A stretch of 64,000 nucleotides of DNA from Halobellus rufus (GCF_000739575.1 NZ_BBJO01000002.1:62001-126000), one strand, 5' to 3'. Counted from the stretch's first letter, positions 17,845 through 25,994 are shown. Notes: generated by a model from the sequence alone, not told the origin. A program made the numbers and translations.

Positions 17845-19164
17845 TCAGGCGTCAATACGGAACTTCAGACCCTCTTCACCGGGCGAGCCGTCCCAAGTGA
17901 AGGTCACCTCACCCGTGATACTCCCCTCGTCGGCGATTCCGCCACCGGCGATGAAGAGGTAATTTGTGTCTCCATCGGCACTCACGCTAGCAGCACCGCT
18001 CGGCGTCTGTCCGTTCACTTCGACGTTCTCGACGGACACTTGACCGTCACTAGCGCCGACACCGATGGCGGCATCGTCGTCGGATGGAGCGACGTCGCTA
18101 GTGCTGAGTGTGTCTCCGCCAACCTCTAACGTAGTCTCCGTTCCGTCGTACGATAGCTCGAACTCCTGTGCTACGCCGCTTTCCCAGCTGTGACCGCCCT
18201 GTGCCTCAGGAGCGTCCGACGCGTCGCGGATGTCGAGCTCGCGAAGACCGGTTCCAGTCCCCGGATCGTTGTCACCGAAGCGGCCGCGTGCGTTCAGGCT
18301 AGGTGAGAAATCACGGCGGTCCTTGGCGTAGCCTTCCTCCACTTCTCCCTTGAGGCAGGGGTTGTGCGTCCCATCGGTGTGGCGAGATTGTTCGGCGTAG
18401 AATTCGAGGTCGAACTCCATCGAATCCGACTGAATCTCGTTGCCGACCTCCTTCGGGACCTTCCAATCGATGCAGACACACGGGTTATCGCTGCCTCCGT
18501 TGTCGTTCTCGTCGCCGGTTCCGGCGAAGGGCTCTTGGTCGCCCGCTTCGGCGTCTCCGTCACCGGTCCCGTCGAGCGGAATGCCGCCGTCGAGCAGGTC
18601 GAGGAGTTCGTTGAGCGTGCCCTCGAAGATAATGTCCCCCTCGCCGTCTTCGATTAATTCGCCCTCGTCGTCGAGCTCACAGTACCGCATCTCGACGTCG
18701 ATGTTCTCTTCGAGTTCGCCCTCGCCGTTTTCGTCCTCGGGCTCGGGTTCGGTGTACTCGTTCTCTTTCGTACTCGTGAGTTCGCCACAGGCCCAGAGAT
18801 ACGCCGGATTGTCGTCGATAGTGAAACAGAATCGCGAGTACCCACAGTCGCCCGGTTTCACGTCGTCAAGTTCCTGGCTGATCTCCGTGCCTTCGCCGTT
18901 GACCGTAACCGCGTCGTCGCTCTCCTCACCGTTCACTTCGCCGGTGAAGCTGTTGATCGTGTAGCTCCCCGCACTCCCCTGGTCCTCGTGGACCACGTAG
19001 TCGACGGCGAGATCGAGCGTCCCCGCCGTGATCATATTATTCTCGAACGATTCCGTGTCACTGAACAGCGCACTCGTTCCCAACCCAGCGCCCGCAGAGG
19101 CGACGCCGATGGTTCCGAGCGCGGTCAATGCTTTCCGCCGCGAGATCTCGAACTTCTCTGTCAT
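17845..19164 (-). CDS. TasA-type surface protein, paralogue 1 (first of array)
   Basis: A 439-residue exported protein. The signal is FEISRRKALTALGTIG with ALFSDTESFENNMITAGTLDLAVDY. The scaffold is LDDVKPGDCGYSRFCFTIDDNPAYLW, ending VGNEIQSDSMEFDLEFYAEQSRHTDG near residue 265. A C-terminal domain (about 270-439) has FSPSLNARGRFGDND, GTGLRELDIRD, QEFELSYDGTETTLEV and a TFTWDG ending, resembling the choice-of-anchor W type of beta-sandwich seen in bacterial surface proteins. It is the most divergent of the five and the one next to the control region, so it is probably the first cistron. Confidence 0.75.
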   Translation of the reverse strand: MTEKFEISRRKALTALGTIGVASAGAGLGTSALFSDTESFENNMITAGTLDLAVDYVVHEDQGSAGSYTINSFTGEVNGEESDDAVTVNGEGTEISQELDDVKPGDCGYSRFCFTIDDNPAYLWACGELTSTKENEYTEPEPEDENGEGELEENIDVEMRYCELDDEGELIEDGEGDIIFEGTLNELLDLLDGGIPLDGTGDGDAEAGDQEPFAGTGDENDNGGSDNPCVCIDWKVPKEVGNEIQSDSMEFDLEFYAEQSRHTDGTHNPCLKGEVEEGYAKDRRDFSPSLNARGRFGDNDPGTGTGLRELDIRDASDAPEAQGGHSWESGVAQEFELSYDGTETTLEVGGDTLSTSDVAPSDDDAAIGVGASDGQVSVENVEVNGQTPSGAASVSADGDTNYLFIAGGGIADEGSITGEVTFTWDGSPGEEGLKFRIDA

Positions 19165-19174
19165 GGTTTGCGCT

Positions 19175-19262
19175 CCCCCGTCCGGGGGATGCCCACCGGC
19201 GGAGTCGAACCGCCGCCGCGCCGGCCTCGATGGCGGAGCCGACGCGGACCCCGGTGTGGGTC
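19175..19262 (-). promoter_or_regulatory. tRNA-like structured leader, copy E
   Basis: Minus-sense order: P1 CCCAC, junction ACCGGGGT, long P2 (CCGCGTCGGC with GCCGGCGCGG, 10 bp with one wobble, 12-base loop), P3 CGGCGG closing TTCGACT with CCGCCG, P1 3' GTGGG, P4 CCCCC-GGAC-GGGGG, then 10 bases to the ATG at 19164. It precedes the first gene of the array, so the element is a gene leader, not merely an intercistronic spacer. Confidence 0.7.
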
Positions 19263-19588
19263 GTCCACACCCAACCTCACCGGAGATACCTCCATAGCTA
19301 ATTGCGAGTTTGTTGAGCTAACGCCCCGATCGAGCCGCTAACGGCCGATTTTCGACGAATAGATGCCACAAAACAAGTCAGAACACGGTTCCGCAGTCTC
19401 GATCTGTGTGAGCGAGAGTACGAACGCATTACTGGCCACGTGCTCACAGAAGTCACCGTATACCGAGATTCGGCGCTCCAGTAAGGCGCTAGTAACGCGT
19501 CTTAACGGCCGATTCAACCGAATAGCCGAGAATTAGCCGAACCCATTACTATACTGTCACCTCGTCACCCGCAGTATGGGAGCCATAC
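19263..19588. promoter_or_regulatory. divergent control region of the surface-protein array
   Basis: This 326-base gap lies between the leftward array and the rightward DUF7344 gene. It has two copies of a motif, GCTAACGGCCGATTTT (19337-19352) and CTTAACGGCCGATT (19501-19514). Both share the core CGGCCGATT with the palindrome upstream of sipW. A TATA-like TTACTATAC (about 19545-19553) is placed for transcription of the DUF7344 gene. The left copy sits where the promoter of the array should be. Co-regulation of both operons and of the regulator is inferred. Confidence 0.5.
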
Positions 19589-20125
19589 ATGAGCTATTCA
19601 GCGATTCAGCCCGAGCATCGTCTTTCGGAGACGGACATTCACGACCTCCTCAGAAACGACCGGCGGCGACAGACGATCAAGTGCCTGCAGTCGCAGGGCC
19701 GGGAGGTGATGCTCCGCGACCTCGCCGAGGAGATCGCCGAGCGGGAAACGGGGGAGTCACCGGCACCGCGGAACATCCGCGACAGCGTGTACATCTCGCT
19801 GCACCAGAGCCACCTCCCGAAACTCGACGACGCGGGGGTCGTCGACTACGACCGCGACCGGAAGACCATCTCTCTCTGCAAGCACGCGCGCACGGTGGAC
19901 GTCTATATGGAAGTCGTCACGAAGTACGGGATGACGTGGGCCTCGTTCTATCGCACGGTCGGCGTGCTGTCGCTGTTCTTGGTCGTCCTCTCGCTCGTCG
20001 ACGTCCCCGTCGTTTCAGCGATCGGACCGCTGGCGATCGCGACGGTGGCGCTCGCGGCGCTGGCGGGGTCGACGCTGTACCAACTGTGGTCGCGTCGGTG
20101 GGTCTTTCTGAACCGGCTGGCGTGA
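19589..20125 (+). CDS. DUF7344 winged-helix membrane protein, candidate array regulator
   Basis: A 178-residue protein. Residues 15-110 form a winged-helix domain (TDIHDLLRNDRRRQTIKCLQ, RDLAEEIAERE, VYISLHQSHLPKLDDAGVVDYDRDRKTI), as in haloarchaeal DUF7344 proteins. Two transmembrane segments follow at about 125-165. A membrane-tethered DNA-binding protein could link envelope state to transcription. It is divergent from the TasA-type array and shares its control region, so local regulation is a reasonable inference. The stop lies seven bases from the convergent DUF5827 gene. Confidence 0.75.
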   Translation: MSYSAIQPEHRLSETDIHDLLRNDRRRQTIKCLQSQGREVMLRDLAEEIAERETGESPAPRNIRDSVYISLHQSHLPKLDDAGVVDYDRDRKTISLCKHARTVDVYMEVVTKYGMTWASFYRTVGVLSLFLVVLSLVDVPVVSAIGPLAIATVALAALAGSTLYQLWSRRWVFLNRLA

Positions 20126-20131
20126 ACCGCG

Positions 20132-20437
20132 TCACTCGTCGGCGTCGTCCGGGATCTCTTCGGGCGGTCGGTCCTCGGTCGCGAGACCGAAGTATCCGGG
20201 CTCGTCGCCGACCGGGTCGTTGATCACTAACTCGTCGGTGTGCGCCATCAGCCACGGGACCGTCCACGTGACTACCCGGTCCTCGGTGTCCGCGTCCAGC
20301 GGAGCGTCGGGGTCGAGACCCTGGAGCAACCGAGCGATCTCCGGAACCGTGTACATCAGCTCCGGATCGAGCACGTCCTCGGGATCGTACAGTTGGTAGG
20401 GGTACAGCGTCTCGAAGGCGGACTTCGGTTTGGGCAT
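20132..20437 (-). CDS. DUF5827 family protein
   Basis: A 101-residue acidic haloarchaeal protein of unknown function. The typical family pattern is visible: MPKPKSAFETLYPYQLYDPED, MYTVPEIARLLQGLDPDAP, VVTWTVPWLMAHTDELV, GDEPGYFGL. No signal or membrane segment is seen. The start at 20437 matches relatives; in-frame codons further upstream overlap folP antisense and are not coding. It is convergent with the DUF7344 gene. Confidence 0.8.
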   Translation of the reverse strand: MPKPKSAFETLYPYQLYDPEDVLDPELMYTVPEIARLLQGLDPDAPLDADTEDRVVTWTVPWLMAHTDELVINDPVGDEPGYFGLATEDRPPEEIPDDADE

Positions 20438-20543
20438 AAGAAGGGGTACTCCGCGGAGGTGAAAAGTTCCGTCGGGTCGGCGGAGCCGCGGACCGAGCCG
20501 CCGCTGCCAGTCAGTATATGTGTTCGCCGTCCAAGAGACAGGT

Positions 20544-21824
20544 ATGCGAACTGTGGACGCCGCCGGTCTGGAGATCGGCGACGAACATCCGCCGCGAATT
20601 ATGGGCGTGCTGAACGTCTCGAAGGAGTCCCCGTACGATCCGAGCGTCTTCGACGACCCGGGCGAGGCCGCCGAGTACGTCGACCGCGAACTCGTCGACG
20701 AGGGGGCGGACATCGTCGACGTCGGGCTCGAATCCGCGAACAAGCGGTTCGAGGTGCTCTCCGCCGAGGAGGAACTCGAACGGCTCGACACGGCGGTCGA
20801 GACGATCGAGAGCGTCTCCGGCGACGCCGTCTTCTCGATCGAGACGCGGTACCACGAGGTCGCCGACGCGGCGCTCTCGCGCGGGTTCGATATGGTCAAC
20901 GACATCTGCGGGTTCGCGGACCCGGAGATGCCGCGCGTCTGTGCGGACTACGACGTGGCGGTCGCGAAGATGGCGTCACCGCCCGACCTCACTCGTCCCG
21001 GCGCGGTCGAGTCCGTCGACTGGGCGGCCCGAGGCGACGCCGATCGAGAGCGAAGCCGTAGCTACGCCGACGACGTCTACGACGCCCTCTCGTTGAACGG
21101 CTTCACCGACAAGACGATCGTCGACCCCGCCTTCGGCGGCTGGTCCGAGGAGAAATCCCTCGAGGACGACCGAGAGACGTTCCGTCGGCTCCGAGAGTTC
21201 CGCGGGTTGGGATACCCGATCCTCGTCTCGATCAACCGGAAGAACTTCCTCCGGGAGATCGCCGGCCGGTCGACGGAGGCGGCGCTCCCCGTCTCTCTGG
21301 CGGCGACGTCGATGGCGGTCGAACGCGGGGCGCGCATCGTCCGAACGCACGACGTCGAGGAGACCAGAGACGCCGCGCTCGTCGGCTACGAGTTCGCCCG
21401 CTCGCGGATCCGCGAGGCCGTCCACGACAGCGAGGGCGGGGGCGTCGCCGTCGAGGAACTCGACGTGACGACGCCGCGTGAGGCCGAACGCCACCTCGAC
21501 CGCGTCGGTGCCGAATCCCCGTCCGAAGCGGCCAAATCAGCCGTCGTACGGGCGTTCGAGCTGTCGGGGCTGTCCGACCCGGCCGTCGGTCGACTCTCGA
21601 CGGCGGCCACCGACGCCGGAGTGACCGTCGTGTCGGACCCCGCAGCGGTGGCGGGGGCGGCGACCGACGGCGGTGAACACGGGTCGACGAGTGACGCTGC
21701 GGGGCGATCCGTCCTGCTCTTCGGCACGCCGGCCGCGTACGAATCGCTCGAAGCGCGCGTCCGCGAGTTCGACGGCGACGGCGGACTCCGTGCGGCGCTG
21801 GAACTCACGTCGACTGCCGATTGA
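20544..21824 (+). CDS. folP: dihydropteroate synthase family protein
   Basis: A 426-residue TIM-barrel protein of the DHPS (pterin-binding) family, which condenses 6-hydroxymethyl-pterin pyrophosphate with an aminobenzoate-type acceptor. The N-terminal motif IMGVLNVSKESPYDP is the DHPS signature, although relatives usually read NVTPDSF. DIVDVGLES corresponds to the DVGGEST motif, and AFGGW and PILVSINRKNFL lie in the barrel. The C-terminal 120 residues are extra and low-complexity. The departures from the signature suggest a second, divergent DHPS paralogue such as archaea use in tetrahydrofolate or methanopterin-like pathways. mptE lies immediately downstream on the same strand, which supports a pterin role. 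Confidence 0.8.
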   Translation: MRTVDAAGLEIGDEHPPRIMGVLNVSKESPYDPSVFDDPGEAAEYVDRELVDEGADIVDVGLESANKRFEVLSAEEELERLDTAVETIESVSGDAVFSIETRYHEVADAALSRGFDMVNDICGFADPEMPRVCADYDVAVAKMASPPDLTRPGAVESVDWAARGDADRERSRSYADDVYDALSLNGFTDKTIVDPAFGGWSEEKSLEDDRETFRRLREFRGLGYPILVSINRKNFLREIAGRSTEAALPVSLAATSMAVERGARIVRTHDVEETRDAALVGYEFARSRIREAVHDSEGGGVAVEELDVTTPREAERHLDRVGAESPSEAAKSAVVRAFELSGLSDPAVGRLSTAATDAGVTVVSDPAAVAGAATDGGEHGSTSDAAGRSVLLFGTPAAYESLEARVREFDGDGGLRAALELTSTAD

Positions 21825-21945
21825 AACCGTGACTCGCTCACGCGGCATCCACGACCGAGGGGCTATTGTCCCGATATCGTGCGTCAGACACCTCGTATCT
21901 CCGCGTCAGACGCGAGTAAACACGGGAAAGCTTATGACGGATCGA

Positions 21946-22009
21946 TTTAAACCCGACACGTGGAAGCCGGAAGGGCACGCGGGTAGGGGTACTTGGTGCC
22001 ATTCCGGCT
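21946..22009 (+). promoter_or_regulatory. TATA-like box and stem-loop upstream of mptE
   Basis: A TATA-like TTTAAA (21946-21951) is followed by a stable stem-loop: AGCCGGAA (21965-21972) pairs with TTCCGGCT (22002-22009), and inside it GGCAC (21974-21978) pairs with GTGCC (21996-22000), closing a 17-base loop. If transcription starts about 26 bases after the TATA centre, the outer 5' strand would be lost, so either another promoter is used or the structure acts as DNA. Function unknown. Confidence 0.35.
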
Positions 22010-22036
22010 CGTACCGTACGCCCGGGAGCGACAGCT

Positions 22037-22720
22037 ATGAACTTCGAGACGTGGGAGCCGGTCTACGAATCGATCCTGACGGACTTCGGCTACCCCCGCG
22101 AGGCCGACGAGCGCGCTCGCGACGTCATCGCAGCGTACGCCAGACCGTTCGATTTCGGCCGACTCGACTGCTCGGGCGATGCCGTAGCGGTCGTCGGGGC
22201 GGCGCCCTCGCTCGCCGAGGAGGTCGACAGCATCGCCGACGCGGACCGCGCGTTTGCGGCCTCGACCGCCGCGGACGTCGTCCGCGACGCCGGATTCGAC
22301 GTCGACCTGATGGTCACCGACTTGGACAAGAACCCCGAGACGGCACAGACGCTGACCCGCGAGGGAACGCCGGTCGCCGCGCACGCACACGGAGACAACG
22401 TCCCGGCGGTAGAGGAGTGGCTCCCCCGGTTCGAGCCGGCTCAGACGATCGCGACGACGCAGGCGGCCCCCACCGACGCCGTCTACAACTTCGGCGGGTT
22501 CACCGACGGCGACCGCGCCGCCTTCCTCGCGGACGCCCTCGGGGCGTCCGAACTCCGGTTCGTCGGTTGGGACTTCGACGATCCGGACGTCTCGGCGTCG
22601 AAAGCGAGGAAGCTCCGCTGGGCCGAGCGCCTGCTCCACCTCCTCGAACGGCGTCGCGAGGAGCGGTTTTCGGTTCTCGACGGCCGCCGCGACTCCATCG
22701 AGCCGATTCCGATCGGCTAG
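22037..22720 (+). CDS. mptE: 6-hydroxymethylpterin diphosphokinase MptE-like protein
   Basis: A 227-residue cytosolic enzyme of the archaeal MptE (DUF115) family, which transfers pyrophosphate from ATP to 6-hydroxymethyl-dihydropterin. Family features include the N-terminal FETWEPVYESILTDFGYPREADERARD, AVVGAAPSLAEEVD, DLMVTDLDKNP (metal/ATP region) and HAHGDN. The length is typical. It supplies the substrate of dihydropteroate synthase, encoded just upstream; the two are separated by 212 bases with a candidate promoter, so they may be transcribed independently. Confidence 0.85.
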   Translation: MNFETWEPVYESILTDFGYPREADERARDVIAAYARPFDFGRLDCSGDAVAVVGAAPSLAEEVDSIADADRAFAASTAADVVRDAGFDVDLMVTDLDKNPETAQTLTREGTPVAAHAHGDNVPAVEEWLPRFEPAQTIATTQAAPTDAVYNFGGFTDGDRAAFLADALGASELRFVGWDFDDPDVSASKARKLRWAERLLHLLERRREERFSVLDGRRDSIEPIPIG

Positions 22721-22782
22721 CGCCCGTCGACGGCTGCTCGACCTGCCGTTACGTTGACGGCGGCCGCGTCCGTCGGACCGGT

Positions 22783-24290
22783 ATGCAGATCCACTGGCAC
22801 CGCAGGGACCTCCGAGCGTCGGACAACCGGGCGCTCGCGGCGGCTGCCGGCGTCGACGAGGACGAAACGGCGGCTGGCGCCGATACAGACGGCTCAGACG
22901 CGACGAGAGCCGCGCTGCGACCGGCGTCGCCGACGGACCGGTCCTCCCGGTGTTCGTCTTCGACGACGCCGTCCTCGAACACGCCGCGCCGCCGCGCGTC
23001 CGCTATCTCCTCGACTCCCTCGCGGAACTGCGGGAGTGGTACCGCGAGCGTGGCTCGGATCTCCTCCTCGCCCGCGGCGACCCCGTCGACGTGATTCCCG
23101 ACCTCGCCGTCGCCTACGACGCCGACCGCGTCGTCTGGAACGCGGATTACTCGGGGCTCGCGAACGAGCGCGACGCCGCCGTTCGACGCGCGCTCGACGA
23201 GGCCGACGTCGCCAGGCAGTCGTTTCACGACGCGATCTTCCACGAACCCGGGTCGATCACGACGAACGAGGGCGAGCCCTACTCCGTGTTCACCTACTTC
23301 TGGAAGAAGTGGCGGACGCGCGAGAAGCCCGGGCCGCTCCCCGCCCCGGACGCCGAGGCGCTCGCGGCAGTATCCGAGAATTCGCCTCCGGACGTCGCCG
23401 GCACGTCGCTCCCGACGATCGACGAACTCGGGTTCGCCGAGCCCGAAGCCGGCGTCCAACCGGCGGGGACCGAGGCCGCCCGAGAGCGACTCGCCGACTT
23501 CTGCGCGGACGGCATCTTCCGCTACGAGGAGGACAGAGATTACCCGACGCGGGGGGCGGTCTCCCACCTATCTGCGGATCTCAAGTTCGGGACGATCGGG
23601 ATCCGCGAGGTCTACGCGGCCACCGAGGAGGCGAGAGAGCGCGCCGACGGCGAGGAGGAGATCGAGTCGATCGAGGAGTTCCAATCGCAACTCGCGTGGC
23701 GGGAGTTCTACGCGCACGTGCTGTTCTACAATCCCGACGTCGTCGACGAGAACTTCCGGGAGTACGAACACGACATCGAGTGGCGTAACGACCCCGACGA
23801 GCTGCGGGCGTGGAAGGAGGGAGAGACGGGCTATCCGATCGTCGACGCCGGGATGCGGCAGCTGAAGACAGAGGCGTACATGCACAACCGCGTTCGGATG
23901 ATCGTCGCGTCGTTTCTCACGAAGGACCTCCTGACCGACTGGCGGGAGGGGTACGACCACTTCCGTGCCCACCTCGCCGATCACGACACCGCGAACGACA
24001 GCGGCGGCTGGCAGTGGGCCGCGTCGACGGGGACGGACGCCCAACCGTACTTTCGCATCTTCAACCCGATGACGCAGGGCGAGCGCTACGATCCCGACGC
24101 GGCGTACATCGGCGAACACGTTCCAGAGCTACGCGGCGTCGACCCCGACCTGATCCACGGGTGGCACGAACTGTCGCCGACGCAACGCGCGCGGACCGCC
24201 CCGGACTATCCGGAACCGATCGTCGACCACGGCGAGCGTCGAGAGGCCGCCCTCGCGATGTTCGAGGCGGCTCGCGGCGACGACGACTGA
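22783..24290 (+). pseudogene. phr: cryptochrome/photolyase family protein, single-base frame break
   Basis: A DNA photolyase that repairs UV-induced pyrimidine dimers with FAD and light. The N-terminus MQIHWHRRDLRASDNRALAAAA starts at 22783. The frame changes between about 22865 and 22930, and continues as GVADGPVLPVFVFDDAVLEH. The FAD domain is intact (EDRDYPTRGAVSHLSADLKFG, QLAWREFYAHVLF, NRVRMIVASFLTKDLL, GGWQWAASTGTDAQPYFRIFNP). The span (1508) is one base short of a whole number of codons. One added base restores a 502-residue protein, so a missing base in the assembly is likely. It is followed by sod, as often seen in haloarchaea. Confidence 0.85.
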
Positions 24291-24332
24291 CTCGCAGAAC
24301 CGCCCTCGAACGTGCCTTGTTATCACACTCCC

Positions 24333-24339
24333 CTTAAAC
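24333..24339 (+). promoter_or_regulatory. TATA box of sod
   Basis: CTTAAAC within an AT-rich stretch, 44-50 bases upstream of the sod ATG and the only TATA-like sequence in the 92-base gap. It predicts a short 5' leader of about 20 bases. Confidence 0.5.
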
Positions 24340-24382
24340 TTTAACAGCGATCCGACCGTGTGGTAAGCTGGAGGCTATCTTA

Positions 24383-24982
24383 ATGAGCTACGAACTCGAT
24401 CCCCTTCCGTACGACTACGACGCGCTGGAACCGCACATTTCCGAGCAGGTCCTCACGTGGCATCACGACACCCACCATCAGGGCTACGTAAACGGCTGGA
24501 ACTCGGCCGAGGAGACGCTCGAAGAGAACCGCGAGGCGGGCGACTTCTCCTCGTCGGCCGGGGCGATCCGGAACGTGACCCACAACGGCAGCGGTCACAT
24601 CCTTCACGACCTCTTCTGGAACTCGATGTCGCCGGAGGGCGGCGACGAGCCGACCGGCGCGCTCGCCGACCGCATCGAGGAGGACTTCGGTTCCTACGAG
24701 GCCTGGAAGGGCGAGTTCGAGGCCGCGGCGTCCGCCGCCGGCGGCTGGGCGCTTCTCGTCTACGACTCGTTCTCGAACCAGCTGCGCAACGTGGTCGTCG
24801 ACAAGCACGACCAGGGCGCGCTCTGGGGCAGTCACCCGGTCCTCGCGCTGGACGTCTGGGAGCACTCCTACTACCACGACTACGGTCCGGCCCGCGGCGA
24901 CTTCGTCGAGAACTTCTTCGAGGTCGTCGACTGGGAGGAGCCCAGCGCCCGCTACGAGCAGGCCGCCGAACTCTTCGAGTAA
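24383..24982 (+). CDS. sod: superoxide dismutase (Mn/Fe)
   Basis: A 199-residue cytosolic enzyme that dismutates superoxide to H2O2 and O2. All four metal ligands are visible: His27 (TWHHDTHHQGYVN), His75 (GHILHDLFW), Asp157 and His161 (DVWEHSYYHDYG). The active-site GGWALL and the QGALWGSHPVLALDVWEH region match haloarchaeal Mn-SOD. The length is normal. It lies directly downstream of the photolyase gene with its own TATA box and ends at a T-run terminator. Confidence 0.95.
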   Translation: MSYELDPLPYDYDALEPHISEQVLTWHHDTHHQGYVNGWNSAEETLEENREAGDFSSSAGAIRNVTHNGSGHILHDLFWNSMSPEGGDEPTGALADRIEEDFGSYEAWKGEFEAAASAAGGWALLVYDSFSNQLRNVVVDKHDQGALWGSHPVLALDVWEHSYYHDYGPARGDFVENFFEVVDWEEPSARYEQAAELFE

Positions 24983-25005
24983 CGGCACCGCGCACACCCC
25001 CGATA

Positions 25006-25012
25006 TTTTTTT
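25006..25012 (+). terminator. poly-T terminator after sod
   Basis: A run of seven T residues 24 bases past the sod stop, in otherwise GC-rich DNA, typical of archaeal intrinsic termination. Confidence 0.55.
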
Positions 25013-25096
25013 GGCGAGCCGCGACCCCGTAGCCGTGAGTGAAATCTGGGTGTGAGTCTCCCGTAGGCTTATTTCTCGTATGGACCGTAATCGGCT

Positions 25097-25870
25097 ATGG
25101 GCTTGCATCTCACGCGCGCGTTCGGCGACGGCATCAAACGGGTCCTCACTCGGACCGGGGCGATCCTGTTCGGGACGCTGCTGCTCATTCAATTTCTCGT
25201 CCAGGCGTCGGTCAACACCGCGGTTCTCGGTTTCGTACCGCCCGAAGCGTCCGGCCAGATCGGCAGCCTCGGACTGACGCTTCCCGTCTCGGGATCCGTC
25301 GGTGCCGCACTCCTCCTCGTCGCGCTGGTCGCGACGTCGATCTACTTCGTCGCGCTCGCGAGAGCGCTCACGCGACCCACCGGCGAACTGTCGACGCTCC
25401 CGGAGACGCTCTACCGGCGTCGACTCGGTCGCGCGACGATCTCGATGCTCCTCGGCGGCCTCGTCGTCGGGATCTCGGTCTCGATCGGGCTGGCGTTCGT
25501 GCTCCTTCCGGGGATCTTCCTCAGCGCGTGCTTTCTGTGCTTCATCTTCGCCGTCGGCGTCGAGGACCGCGGCCCTATCAGCGCGCTCAGACGGAGTTGG
25601 GACCTCTCGCGGGGTAACCGGCTGAAACTCTCGGTCATCGTCGTCCTGAGCGGCGTGATCGGGGCCGTCATCGGCGTCGTCGGCACCGTGTTCGACCTCG
25701 TCGGCGCGGCGGTGCTCGGCGAAGTCCTCACGATCGTGATCGGGAGCGTCCTGTTCATCTTCCTGTACGGCGTGATGGCCGCGTCGTATCTGCAACTTCG
25801 CGACGCGACCGACGACCGTTCGGAACCCGAGGGTGCAGAGTTCGCCGAGCGCGGAGCGGACTCCGAGTAA
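25097..25870 (+). CDS. multi-pass membrane protein (DUF7847-like)
   Basis: A 257-residue integral membrane protein with about six hydrophobic segments (around residues 22-45, 60-90, 110-140, 140-155, 175-205, 205-230) and a short acidic cytoplasmic tail. A motif GVEDRGPISALRRSWDLSRGNRLKL lies between segments 4 and 5, as in haloarchaeal DUF7847 proteins and the membrane domain of glycerophosphodiester phosphodiesterases. The role is unknown. It is monocistronic. Confidence 0.7.
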   Translation: MGLHLTRAFGDGIKRVLTRTGAILFGTLLLIQFLVQASVNTAVLGFVPPEASGQIGSLGLTLPVSGSVGAALLLVALVATSIYFVALARALTRPTGELSTLPETLYRRRLGRATISMLLGGLVVGISVSIGLAFVLLPGIFLSACFLCFIFAVGVEDRGPISALRRSWDLSRGNRLKLSVIVVLSGVIGAVIGVVGTVFDLVGAAVLGEVLTIVIGSVLFIFLYGVMAASYLQLRDATDDRSEPEGAEFAERGADSE

Positions 25871-25961
25871 CGGTCCTCACTCGGCCGCTTCGACGATAAC
25901 CCGACGCCGGAACCGCCGCGGCATCGCCCGTGACAGCCGTGGTACCGCGACCCGCACAAGC

Positions 25962-25968
25962 CTTATCC
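25962..25968 (+). promoter_or_regulatory. TATA box of cspA (leaderless)
   Basis: CTTATCC with its centre about 30 bases upstream of the cspA ATG. The spacing places transcription start at or within a few bases of the start codon, a leaderless transcript. Confidence 0.5.
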
Positions 25969-25994
25969 GTGAATGGGGTGTACGTTTGTTTGCA

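Noticed and set aside
12214..19262. The T-arm-like leaders as real tRNA genes
   Set aside because: Each has an acceptor-like stem and T-arm but only one variable hairpin where D-arm and anticodon arm should be, and no anticodon loop.
21934..22036. A short ORF starting ATGACGGATCG upstream of mptE
   Set aside because: It has no stop before overlapping mptE in another frame, uses rare codons, and contains the inverted repeat, which better explains the sequence.
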